The translations under genes were made by a program, and so were the position numbers. From NCBI GenBank assembly GCA_949825045.1, contig OX463822.1, positions 33,544,703 through 33,608,702 on the forward strand: a DNA stretch of 64,000 nt, read 5' to 3'. This document shows positions 45,802 through 56,929 of this stretch, piece after piece. The notes below the pieces were generated by a model, which was given only the letters and a program-made list of their open reading frames with translations, had not been told where the DNA came from and did not search any database. Numbering within the stretch: the stretch's first letter is position 1; the number at the start of each line of letters is the position of its first letter. This stretch comes from Argyresthia goedartella (Eukaryota > Arthropoda > Insecta > Lepidoptera > Argyresthiidae).

Positions 45802-48541
45802 ACTCGTGAACCGCACTTGTAGTCGTGAACAGTAATTAACGGAATTCGCTCAGCTGTGTACATTATTATGTGTGTAAGTCGGCCCAGCTAATGTCGTTAC
45901 TCGCTGTACTGGTCAACTTAAATCTTCATTTCCTTGAGTTCAAGGGACATTGGCACCTAAGATACGGTTGGAGGTACATATTCGATACGTAAGTTCGTGG
46001 TTACCCTACAGAATCGCAAGCCTCCTTGTTAACTGTCAAATCGACGCAAAATTATGAAAAGTTGAAGTTTTATGCAGAATACTTAACGCCTGGATGCTGC
46101 GCCGAATTTTATGGGTAAAGATGAGTAAATAAGGTGGCAAGTTTTACAGTAAAAGAGTTCTACGTAATTGGTCATCAGCTAGTTTCTGTCAGCTAGCCAC
46201 GCTGGTCATTCCGTGAAACAGCCAAAAATCATATGACATTCCCTGACAACAAATATAGGTACCTATAGTAACCGCTAAATGAAAGTAAATAAACATTAGA
46301 TATTAATATAGTTGCTAAGCGTATAGCTTAATTAGGATCGAGAGTGATTTATTGTGTATAAGTTAGATATAATTTATTTCAATTAAACCCATAATGGAAA
46401 CCTCACAGATTCCCACTGTGATAAAACGTGTACATTAAATTTAATTATTATAATTATTTATGACGTAAAATCGGTGAAGCGTTTTTTCTTACGAATTTAT
46501 ATTTTTTATTATATTTCTCTCCTGCTTGATATTTTAATGGATAAAATATCTACTGCCAAAGATAGCGAATTACTATACTTTCCAGCCGTCTTAGGACGAA
46601 CTCTATAAAAGCTGTTTTTGAAGGCTATTTCAATAAATATGGTATGCTTTATAAAACCACTGTTAACTATTAATGAAATATCAATCTCTGGTATTTTAGT
46701 TTTAGACGAATCACACATATATTTGATCAAATTATTACATATTATTAAATAGTACAAAGCTATTTCATTTCAATAATAGTACTACGCTGGAAAGTACTCA
46801 TCAATATAATAAAATCATCAATATCATAAAATCATCAAACATTATCGTGATCAAGGCCAAATAATTTGTGGTAAAGATGTACCAAAGCTCATCCATCCTA
46901 GCAACAGTGTTACTGGAAGGACATTTTACTATGTGAAAGCATTTATTTTATAAACATACTTAGTCTCGGCTTGAATGATAGCGACCAGCACATGTCGGTG
47001 GCTAACTCTGCAGATGTACGATTCTAATTTAGCTGAAATCTTCTAAATCGTAAGACAAACTTGACAAATGAATAGTCACGATATCTTTACATGCTTGCAA
47101 GTTTACCAAACCTCCCACAATGCAGTACAATACAGCACAATACAGCCCCAGCAAACGGCAATGGGGAGAAAACTGTTTAAAACTGAGAGACCAACACAGA
47201 GTAAGTAAGCAAAGAGTTTCGTTCATGCGAGGTTACAAATGACTCACAGAAGAAGTAAAGCGAATAGTTTCGTTTATCCGAGATTACAAATGAATCACTA
47301 AACAAGTAAAGCAAAGAGTTTCGTCAATCAAAAAAATGAATTGCCAATATACCACATAGAACTTTGCTGTTGACAATGTTTGTAAAGTCTCAGACACACA
47401 GTGCTCTCTACCAACAGTTTTGCCGTTAGTAGTTTGAGGCACAACTACTAACGGCACCGTTTACAATTTAGTCCTGGGGCGATTGTGGCAAACCTAGGGC
47501 AATCATGTAAATTAAGCATCAGGTAAATGATTTGCCTGTCTTGATTGGCTGAAATAAGAGATGGAATAATAAGCGTTGTTCGGAAAGTAAATAACAGTAA
47601 GTCAGGTATCATTGGTAAAATACACTATGTCCATTTGTGCCCAGCAGTAAACTCAGGGCTAATCTAATAATGACGTAACTCGAATAATATCAGATTAGTG
47701 AAAGTTATTTCTGTGAGTTAAGGCTACCTTGGCCTTGATTTTAATTATTTTGTTATACATTCAATAGAACCAAAGTGGAAAGTTAATCTGTACACTATGT
47801 AGGTAAATTAGTATTTACATAGATTATTAAATAAAACATTTTTTTTATAATTTAATAATGCTATGCTAAAGAATCTTCTAGTGAATATAATTGCTTTATT
47901 TTATCATTGCGTTGTAAGTATGCATCGCATGGAGAGCTGGTTGCATAGAATATTGTAAATACTGCGACTATACACTTACCTTCCTCTTCCCTATGAATTA
48001 CCTCAAATTTATTATTGTATCAAGGGCCTGTTTTTCAACCCCCAGATTAACAGGCATAAAGCTTTATTTTTCATTTCACAGGCTCAGATGAACAGACAGA
48101 TAAACGTTATCTGTGGATTGAAAAATTGGCTGTATTTTATGTGAAGACAACGCGCCTTTGTTAACAGTTAGATAGATAATTGGAAAAGCTCTTTACGTTA
48201 CATACTAAGCGAGTATTTTTCCTCGAAATAAAACTGCTAAATTGTATTGAATTGTGTAAATGTTTGCGTGATTTATTTTTAATGAATTTAATAATTCGTT
48301 CCTTTTGGTGCTTTTTTATCAGGTTTATTATGAAATGATCGTATACACGTAAGTTTATGGTGTGTTTAGAGTAGAAAATAATCAAGCAATAATTATGTCG
48401 TACTTTATTTATTACAACTTCATGTATTATGCTCATTCCAGAATCATTTAATTCATTTTTTTCTGACGTAATTTTGTCTGTGTTTTGAACCCGATGTCAG
48501 TAGACATAACTTAGGTTTGAAATTAACCAAAAACATCACCC
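45802..48541 (+). other. GRAMD1 3' flank and intergenic DNA
   Basis: Presumably starts with the 3' UTR. ATTAAA at 46384 and AATAAA at 47830 are possible polyadenylation signals, but neither is decisive. A weak ~57-bp tandem repeat (AAAGAGTTTCGTT words) lies at 47200-47330, and a MITE-like piece at 48024-48131 begins GGGCCTGTTTTTCAA. No further exon is recognised. Confidence 0.45.
47422..47455. repeat. Hairpin with 13-bp perfect arms
   Basis: GCCGTTAGTAGTT and AACTACTAACGGC around an 8-base loop. It could end or stabilise a transcript from the + strand; function unknown. Confidence 0.55.
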
Positions 48542-50464
48542 TCGGTATACGGCCATGGTTTAGCGAGATACTATAACATCGGTATACGGCCATGGTCTAG
48601 CGAGATACTATAACATCGGTATACGGCCATGGTCTAGCGAGATACTATAACATCGGTATACGGCCATGGTCTAGCGAGATACTATAACATCGGTATACGG
48701 CCATGGTCTAGCGAGATACTATAACATCGGTATACGGCCATGGTCTAGCGAGATACTATAACATCGGTATACGGCCATGGTCTAGCGAGATACTATAACA
48801 TCGGTATACGGCCATGGTCTAGCGAGATACTATAACATCGGTATACGGCCATGGTCTAGCGAGATACTATAACATCGGTATACGGCCATGGTCTAGCGAG
48901 ATACTATAACATCGGTATAAGGCCATGGTCTAGCGAGATACTATAACATCGGTATACGGCCATGGTCTAGCGAGATACTATAACATCGGTTTACGGCCAT
49001 GGTCTAGCGAGATACTATAACATCGGTATACGGCCATGGTCTAGCGAGATACTATAACATCGGTATACGGCCATGGTCTAGCGAGATACTATAACATCGG
49101 TATACGGCCATGGTCTAGCGAGATACTATAACATCGGTATACGGCCATGGTTTAGCGAGATACTATAACATCGGTATACGGCCATGGTCTAGCGAGATAC
49201 TATAACATCGGTATACGGCCATGGTCTAGCGAGATACTATAACATCGGTATACGGCCATGGTCTAGCGAGATACTATAACATCGGTATACGGCCATGGTC
49301 TAGCGAGATACTATAACATCGGTATACGGCCATGGTCTAGCGAGATACTATAACATCGGTATACGGCCATGGTCTAGCGAGATACTATAACATCGGTATA
49401 CGGCCATGGTCTAGCGAGATACTATAACATCGGTATACGGCCATGGTCTAGCGAGATACTATAACATCGGTATAAGGCCATGGTCTAGCGAGATACTATA
49501 ACATCGGTATACGGCCATGGTCTAGCGAGATACTATAACATCGGTTTACGGCCATGGTCTAGCGAGATACTATAACATCGGTATACGGCCATGGTCTAGC
49601 GAGATACTATAACATCGGTATAAGGCCATGGTCTAGCGAGATACTATAACATCGGTATACGGCCATGGTCTAGCGAGATACTATAACATCGGTTTACGGC
49701 CATGGTCTAGCGAGATACTATAACATCGGTATACGGCCATGGTCTAGCGAGATACTATAACATCGGTTTACGGCCATGGTTTAGCGAGATACTATAACAT
49801 CGGTATACGGCCATGGTCTAGCGAGATACTATAACATCGGTATACGGCCATGGTTTAGCGAGATACTATAACATCGGTATACGGCCATGGTCTAGCGAGA
49901 TACTATAACATCGGTTTACGGCCATGGTTTAGCGAGATACTATAACATCGGTATACGGCCATGGTCTAGCGAGATACTATAACATCGGTATACGGCCATG
50001 GTCTAGCGAGATACTATAACATCGGTATACGGCCATGGTCTAGCGAGATACTATAACATCGGTATAAGGCCATGGTCTAGCGAGATACTATAACATCGGT
50101 ATACGGCCATGGTCTAGCGAGATACTATAACATCGGTTTACGGCCATGGTCTAGCGAGATACTATAACATCGGTATACGGCCATGGTCTAGCGAGATACT
50201 ATAACATCGGTATAAGGCCATGGTCTAGCGAGATACTATAACATCGGTATACGGCCATGGTCTAGCGAGATACTATAACATCGGTTTACGGCCATGGTCT
50301 AGCGAGATACTATAACATCGGTATACGGCCATGGTCTAGCGAGATACTATAACATCGGTTTACGGCCATGGTTTAGCGAGATACTATAACATCGGTATAC
50401 GGCCATGGTCTAGCGAGATACTATAACATCGGTATACGGCCATGGTTTAGCGAGATACTATAAC
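48542..50464 (+). repeat. Minisatellite, 37-bp unit, about 52 copies
   Basis: Unit: ATCGGTATACGGCCATGG then TCTAGCGAGATACTATAAC. Variants TATAAGG, TTTACGG and TTTAGCG recur in ordered blocks in the right half, so blocks of several units were duplicated together. It lies about 2.7 kb beyond the GRAMD1 stop codon. Confidence 0.97.
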
Positions 50465-50804
50465 TTTGGTTTGATTCAATCTACTGGCATGGGTCTTTAT
50501 AATAAGATCGGTTGTAAGTGGTAGAACAATAAATTCCTATTAGTTTTTAGAATTAGATTACCTGTCTCCATGATAAATATCTATGTACCTACCCTAACTG
50601 CAAATTCATATTTTTGACAATAGAAATCAAACTAATAAAAATACATACTAATCTGATGCTATCAAACAGTCAGTTGTGTTATCCGCAATAACTTGCCAGA
50701 AAATTTTAGATGTTTAATGCACAAAACGAATATTAGGAAAATTATGTGATGTGTGTGCCCCCTTGGGGATAATAAAGCCGGTTGCAGATCGAAGGCTACG
50801 CCTT

Positions 50805-51358
50805 GGACCAACAATACGAGAGGACAGACCACTCTGTACAATAATAAACGTACTCTGCTAGATAGGCATATTCCTGTATTATTTCTAGATGTCACTAAGT
50901 ACTATCTCGCCCGCTAACGGTACCGTGAATTAGATGCTGGGTGTTTAGGCTGACGGCGTAGTATAATTCATCGTAATATCGACTAAAAATCGGAGATGGC
51001 GCTTTTACTATTGTTTACGAGGGTGCTGCTAAAACAACGCACACACACAAGTGTGCAGTACCGTACCTAACACCTACACAATACAAATACATGCGCACGA
51101 GACGTGTCGCATCGCATATAAATGCGTTCTCAGACGCGTAAGCCTTGTTTGTTTTTAGGAAATGAACGCTTGTGCCGCCATCTTTCCTAAATTAAGCGCA
51201 CCACTACGATACTACCATTACTAGAAAAAAGTACAGTCATGAATCCGATTGAATTATATTGTTTCGAACTAGTAGCTCTATCTAGCGACAACATATAACT
51301 AAAAATCGAATTACGCTTCAAAGCATAACGGTTGTCTACCCTCTCGTATTGTTGGTCC
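50805..51358. repeat. Possible MITE, inverted ends 554 bp apart
   Basis: GGACCAACAATACGAGAGG at 50805 and its exact complement ending at 51358, with partial similarity just inside (GACAGACCAC versus GTAGACAAC). The middle is non-coding. No target duplication was found. Confidence 0.45.
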
Positions 51359-51699
51359 ATGGCTAATGTAACTTATTTTAGCTTAGGTCTAATAGCTGAC
51401 GTAGTTTCATACATTTGCAGCATAGTTTGGAGCCAGCACACAATACTTTATTCCCATACTTATAGGGGACCTATTTTTGAAATAACTACAAAGTTGAGCG
51501 TTTTATTAATAAATTATTTTAGACCATTTCCCAAAACATAATTTTTACTCGTGAACTTATTGCTTCCCGACATCGTTTAAAATTGCACCATTTGCACCCG
51601 AATTTCCGTTGACTGGTAAAAAAATTGTTAAATTATCTATAAAATTTTATATTATTTTTATAAAATTTATTATAAAAATTGTTAAATTATCTATAATAA

Positions 51700-51741
51700 C
51701 CGAGTGCAACCAATACCGCGCGAGGTATTGGTTGCACTCGG
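51700..51741. repeat. Perfect hairpin, 18-bp arms
   Basis: CCGAGTGCAACCAATACC and its complement around GCGCGA. It is flanked on the left by two near-copies of AAATTGTTAAATTATCTATA. Confidence 0.75.
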
Positions 51742-52696
51742 GCGCTACACGGCTTAGAGCCGGCCCTGCACGTATTTTCTCAGATGGGGTGGAAGAGGCA
51801 CAACTTCATATAATGAAGTTTTAAAGTGGCCGCTCCATCGAAACGCGGAGAGCTTGGCGACCCCGGAGATCTTTAAATCTAAGCGTTAAATAGACCTCAG
51901 AGTTAGGCAAATAACAGATTAAATGAAAGGAAATTCAAAAATTCAACAAAAATCCTAGTTTTGTAATATAGGGGCTCTAACGCTAAAATCCTATGGCCGT
52001 GAAACGGTGAAAAAAATATTCGTTGATATTTCAAGTGCGTGATCTAGAAGAGGCACAAATTAGGCACTAAATCTTGGTGTACAAGACAAAAAATATCATC
52101 GTTAGTTTTCTAGATTCAGCCGAAAGATAATTCCTCTAAATTGCTGTAACAAGGAAAATATTGAGGCACAAATTCTGAGATTCAGGAAGAAAAAGGCACT
52201 AATCCTGCATTATGTCGTGGTCGGGCCAGGAATTGTCACACAATCTGGGAACAAAGGCAAAAAAAGTATGAAAAACTGCGTCAACTATGCGAGCTAAGCT
52301 AAACTGCGTCAACTATGCGAGCTAAGCTAAACTAACTTATCTTATCATGCGGTCTGCACTTGTGTTGTATTTTAGATGTTTCTGTTGATTGAGTAAATAT
52401 TAATTTAAACTGAAAATTGTTTTTTTATTTTGAATCCTACATTCCTAACTATATAACTATTGCTTGGGGACAATGAATAAATACTCACAAATTCATTTCA
52501 TTCTGATTTATTTGATCAAAGTTGTTTGTTTTTCCGACGAAAGCGAATACCTGAAAGAAAACTTTATATCTAGCTGTAGATAGTTTCTAAGCGGTTGTCA
52601 TTAAGACTGGACAGAAGTTAAAAGGGCAGGAATTATGTGTATGTGCTGTTTAAGAGAATAACAGCTCGGACGTCGAACTAAAAAAATACATTAATT
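51742..52696. other. Gene-free stretch
   Basis: No exon recognised. A ~30-bp direct duplication (AACTGCGTCAACTATGCGAG) lies at about 52276-52330. The rest is AT-rich. Confidence 0.45.
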
Positions 52697-52738
52697 GGTT
52701 TTGGACTCTGTTACCAAGCCATAGAGTTGAAAATACTC
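52697..52738 (+). repeat. 42-bp dispersed motif, copy 7
   Basis: GGTTTTGGAC start, TTACCAAGCCATAGAG centre, TTGAAAATAC end. More than 27 kb from the nearest other copy. Confidence 0.55.
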
Positions 52739-52839
52739 AACGTGGATCTAAGTTCCGACAGACAAAAAGCGTACTATACCATTTCTCGACTCGATATGCT
52801 TTTATCAAGCAACTTACTGCCACATAGTCATTTAAAGGG

Positions 52840-53280
52840 TGTTCTGCTCCCCCCGGCGGCCGCGTCTTCTGAAAAGCCAGAGCGGTACAGCGCGTCACTG
52901 CGTTGTACCACACGGGGTTTTCTAGCGGTCACATTGACAATTCATCGTCTGAATAGCCCGTGGGGTACAACGCTTGCGACCTGCGCGACCCATGCATGCG
53001 CTAGTCGTGAAAGAGAAAGCAGATTAGCGCCTGAGTGCCTTATTGATGAGTGGAAAAATGAGATCCAATATTATTAGGCAGTTTTGGAAAACACGTGCGA
53101 TGCAAGGTCACATCTTGTCAGCGGTGATTTGTGGTCTTTGTCAGTACAGTATCGTTATAAAGATGTGCGAAACAATAAAAAAAGAAAAGCCCGTGGGGCA
53201 CAACGCGGCCCAGCATTGTGCCCCACGGGCTTTTCAGAAGACGCTCTCCGGCCGAAGACTTGTACTACTCCGCCTGGATT
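52840..53280. repeat. Nested inverted repeat with GC-rich hairpin
   Basis: The outer arms share CGTCTTCTGAAAAGCC (52862) and its complement (53227). Inside, 53185-53234 is a perfect 19-bp-arm hairpin (AAAAGCCCGTGGGGCACAA). Related modules lie at 52903 (GCGTTGTACCACACGGGG) and 52962 (AGCCCGTGGGGTACAACGC), themselves inverted to each other. Open frames over it have no known domain. Confidence 0.65.
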
Positions 53281-53486
53281 TGTTACACACGTGCTACCTA
53301 ATCTCTATTTCTTTTCAGTTGCGCGTGCCAGTAGAGACTCAGACACAGCACCTAACCTAATAAGGAACTTTTATAAAATTCACGTTAAAACGCAGAGAAC
53401 CAATAATGGAACTCAGAGACTGCGTTCAGAAAATCCCTTATTGTGCCGTGTTTATCTATGCCGGTTTGGTCGGTAGGTTGGTAGTG

Positions 53487-53992
53487 TATGTGTCGCAGTT
53501 GGTTGGTTAAATCAGACACTTAACTAACTCTCTAGACCGATAATTAAATACAGACGTAACTAGCATTTTGATTGAAATAAAGCATCGTTGAAAACGTTTA
53601 ACAATCTGTCTTACCGCAAGCCGGCGTGTTGGAAAACAATATGGCGTCACGACAACAGCTGATTTGCACAGCTTATATCAAGGCAAAACATTGCGGTAGC
53701 TTAGGTGAAGGGTAAGCGAAGGGGGTAAGTGAAGCGAAGCCCCCTTTATCCTCCGTGTTAGGTTGAACATGTAAGAACAAAAAACTTAAAACATAAACTT
53801 AAGTATACATAAAAAATATAATATATTGTATGATGTCTTGTTGCCTAGAAACGTTTAGACAACTCGTTAAACGTTTCGTTCACTCACTTGTCTGACGGGT
53901 TTTATTAGTGTCTTGATTAAACGTCGGTATTTAATAAACGGTCTAGAGAGTTAGTTAAATGTCTGATTTAACCAACTAACTGCGACATATGG
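53487..53992. mobile_element. Foldback element, about 506 bp
   Basis: The outer arms contain GTTGGTTAAATCAGACA and TTAACTAACTCTCTAGACC on the left and their complements on the right; the stem is at least 55 bp and weakens inward. The loop carries GCGGTAGCTTAGGTGAAG (53692), GCGAAGCCCCCTTTATCC and ACATGTAAGAACAAAA. It shares its core with 39655-40035, but the arms have a different sequence. Confidence 0.7.
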
Positions 53993-54184
53993 ACCATAAA
54001 ACTTTTGGTTCAGGTGGTAATGGCAACCGAATCAGACAAAAAAAAACATTTTCTGCCCGTTTTTTCGCATGGCATGTCACAGTTTCGCAGTTTGGAAAAT
54101 ACGTTTGGTCGCTAATTTGTCGTAAAGGTAATAAGGTAGGTACATACATAAAGGTATATATAGTTTTTCTTTTATTTATTTATC

Positions 54185-54888
54185 AAAGTCAAAGTACTTT
54201 ATTACTGTAAATATTTACATATACTTAGCAAACGTAATTTTTTGCCACTTCTCTACATTGGACCACTGTGGGAGAAGAAGGGCGTAGAAACTCCCACATA
54301 TTGATTTTTAGATCTCTTTTAAAAATTGCTTGTGCTTAACTAATACAAATTTTATAATATTATTATATCATATTTAATAAGCAGGAATAAATAATTACTA
54401 ACTTATTAACATCAAGGTCTGTGTTGAGCCAGATTAACCGCATACAGTCCCGTCATTTAAGTAATCTTGAACATTGTAATATCCCTTTTTCGACAGTCGC
54501 TTTAAAATGGTTTTTAAATTGCTCAAATGGCAATTTCAAGATCTCCAGAGGTATCTCGTTGTAGTAGAGATTGCATTGACCGGGGCGCAAGTAGTCTGTG
54601 AATATTTTTTAGGTTAATATTACAGCTATATCACTAAGTTTGGAAAATGTTGTAAGGTTCTTGCGAATATACATTATATTTTCGAAACTAAATTGACTAG
54701 CTACAGTTAGTATATCAATTTCTTTAAAAAGAGCTCTTAAAGAGTTTACGTTTTAAATTATAAATTTCTCGAATAGCTCTTTTCTTTAAAATAAAAATAG
54801 TTTTAATATCCGCTGCTTTCCCCCACAACAAGATACCATAGGACATGACACTATGAAAGTAACTAAAATGTACTAGCCTAGATGAAGT
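54185..54888 (-). pseudogene. CR1-group LINE C-terminal fragment
   Basis: In reverse, a decayed frame includes HFSYFHSVMSYGILLWG and IKTIFILKKRAIREIYN, matching the end of ORF2 at 37960-38060. A 3' UTR ends in an AAGTACTTTGACTTTGATA tail. The preceding codons are not adjacent: they resume at 56530 after an inserted repeat array. Confidence 0.75.
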
Positions 54889-56400
54889 TCGTTTAATTTT
54901 AGCACTGCTGACCTGATGGGTTTCAGCTAAGGAATTGGTGTATAACTACCAAGCATTTAGTTGAAATTAACCGCGCAACTTGTTTAAGATTAGTAAAGCA
55001 ACTCGTCTAATTTTAGCTACTTTCACTTGTTTAATTTTGGTCAAGTATTTGGGTGATAATTACCAAGTGCTTGGTTTAAATTAAGCGAGTAACTTGTTTA
55101 AGAATAGCCAAGAAAGTCGTTTAATTTTAGCACTGCCGACCTGATTGATTTTAGCTAAGGAGTTGGTTGATAACTACCAAGCAATTCGCTGAAATTAACC
55201 GAGCAACTTGTTTAAGATTAGTAAAGCAACTCGTCTAATTTTAGCTACATTCACTAGTTTGATTTTGGACAAGTACTTGATTGATAATTACCAAGCGCTT
55301 GGTTTCAATTAAGCGAGTAACTTGTTTAGGAATAGCAAAGAAATTCGTTTAATTTTAGCACTGCCGACCTGACGGATTTCAGCTAAGGAGTTGGTTGATA
55401 ACTACCAAGCATTTCGTTGAAATTAACCGCGCAACTTGTTTAAGATTAGTAAAGTAACTCGTCTAATTTTAGCTACGTTCACTTGTTTGATTTATGACAA
55501 GTACTTGATTGACAATTACCAAGCGCTTGGTTTCAATTAAGCGAGTAACTTGTTTAGGAATAGCAAAGAAAGTCGTTTAATTTTAGCACTGCCGTCCTGA
55601 TTGATTTCAGCTAAGGAGTTGGTTGATAACTACCAAGCATTTCGCTGAAATTAACCGAGCAACTTGTTTAAGATTAGTAAAGCAACTCGTCTAATTTTAG
55701 CTACGTTCACTTGTTTCATTTTGGTCAAGTATTTGGTTGATAATTACCAAGTGCTTGGTTTAAATTAAGCGAGTAACTTGTTTAAGAATATTTCATTTCA
55801 TTTCATTTGTTTATTTGCTAATTTACAGCATATTTAAATAAATAATACAATCAATATTAAAAACATTAAATGCCAATTACGAATCAGTGCGATCTATAAA
55901 CCTTCCATAGGGTAATAAAGTAAAGTAGTATATAGTAGTAAAGTAAATAAGTAAAACAAAGAAAAATTAAAATTGCAAAAATGCTTCAAAAATGTGTGAA
56001 TATGGCAACATGTATGTGGGGGTGAGTGAGTGTACTGTGTACCTGTTTAGCCCTACGACTAAGGTCTTGGGTTCGATATACAAGAAAGTCGTTTAATTTT
56101 AGCGCTGCTGACCTGATTGATTTTAGCTAAGGAGTTGGTTGATAACTACCAAGCATTTCGCTGAAATTAACCGAGTAACTTGTTTAAGATTAGTAAAGCG
56201 ACTCGTCTAATTTTAGCTACGTTCACTTGTTTGATTTTGGACAATTACTTGATTGATAATTACCAAGCGCTTGGTTTCAATTAAGCGAGTAACTTGGTTA
56301 GGAACAGCAAAGAAATTCGTTTAATTTTAGCACTGCCAACATGATTGATTTTAGCTAAGTAGGTAGTTGGTTGATTACTACCATGCGTGTTGTTATTTTA
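54889..56400 (+). repeat. 228-bp two-part tandem repeat, 6 copies
   Basis: GTTTAATTTTAGCACTG occurs at 54891, 55119, 55347, 55575, 56091 and 56319, giving exact 228-bp steps except one widened by 288 bp. Each unit has two related halves of about 114 bp, one with TTAACCGAGCAACTTGTTTAAG, the other with TTAAGCGAGTAACTTG. The array interrupts a LINE between two adjacent coding parts. Confidence 0.9.
55791..56078. mobile_element. 288-bp insertion in the 228-bp array
   Basis: Breaks one unit after TTTAAGAATA. It starts with TTTCATTTCATTTCATTTG and ends with a tRNA-B-box-like GGGTTCGATA. It may be a SINE or LINE tail; the family is not identified. Confidence 0.55.
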
Positions 56401-56529
56401 ACAAGTAAATTGTCAGAAAATAATCAATTTAATTTTTTGTTATTAACCATGTTTAAAAGGGTTAGTAGTAACCAAGTAATAAGTTTAGAAATTAATAAGC
56501 ACTTAATTACTTTTAGTCGAGTGTATTTA

Positions 56530-56870
56530 GCAATGAAAGCTTGGTAAATAAAAGCAAACCAAACTCATTAGATTTTAAACGAGTCTTCGTTAAAAACAAC
56601 CATTTCGACGTTAGCAAAGCTAAAATCGCACTTTGCTGGCCGCTCGTTTTCTCCGTGCGTCTGATGTCTGATACTCCTAACAGCGTAGGCCGCAGCATTA
56701 ATTTACCAGCTAATTTATCTATGTGGGGTCCCCACTGCAATTTGCTATCAATGGTTATACCAAAAAACTTCGTATCATTTACTAATTTTAACGTGCTGTT
56801 GTCTATCACTACTGGTCTCAACTCGCCTGACATTTGGAAGTGAGAATTTGGTAGGTACACTTGGTTTTAC
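56530..56870 (-). pseudogene. LINE RT thumb fragment, continues at 54888
   Basis: In reverse: FFGITIDSKLQWGPHIDKLAGKL, read with the CR1-group ORF2 at 37810-37920 as guide, followed after a frame change by AAAYAVRSIRHQT. The next expected codons lie beyond the array, at 54880. So the array or its carrier inserted into an existing LINE. Confidence 0.7.
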
Positions 56871-56929
56871 CAGCGTTTAGCAATAAATTATTAACTGTGA
56901 ACCAATTAAAGGTTCGTACATACATTATA

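Noticed and set aside
21910..50464. CRISPR arrays
   Set aside because: The repeats are head-to-tail tandem units without unique spacers, in an animal-type genome.
53043..53476. GC-rich overlapping frames
   Set aside because: They cover the inverted-repeat modules; the frames are a by-product of the GC-rich hairpin.
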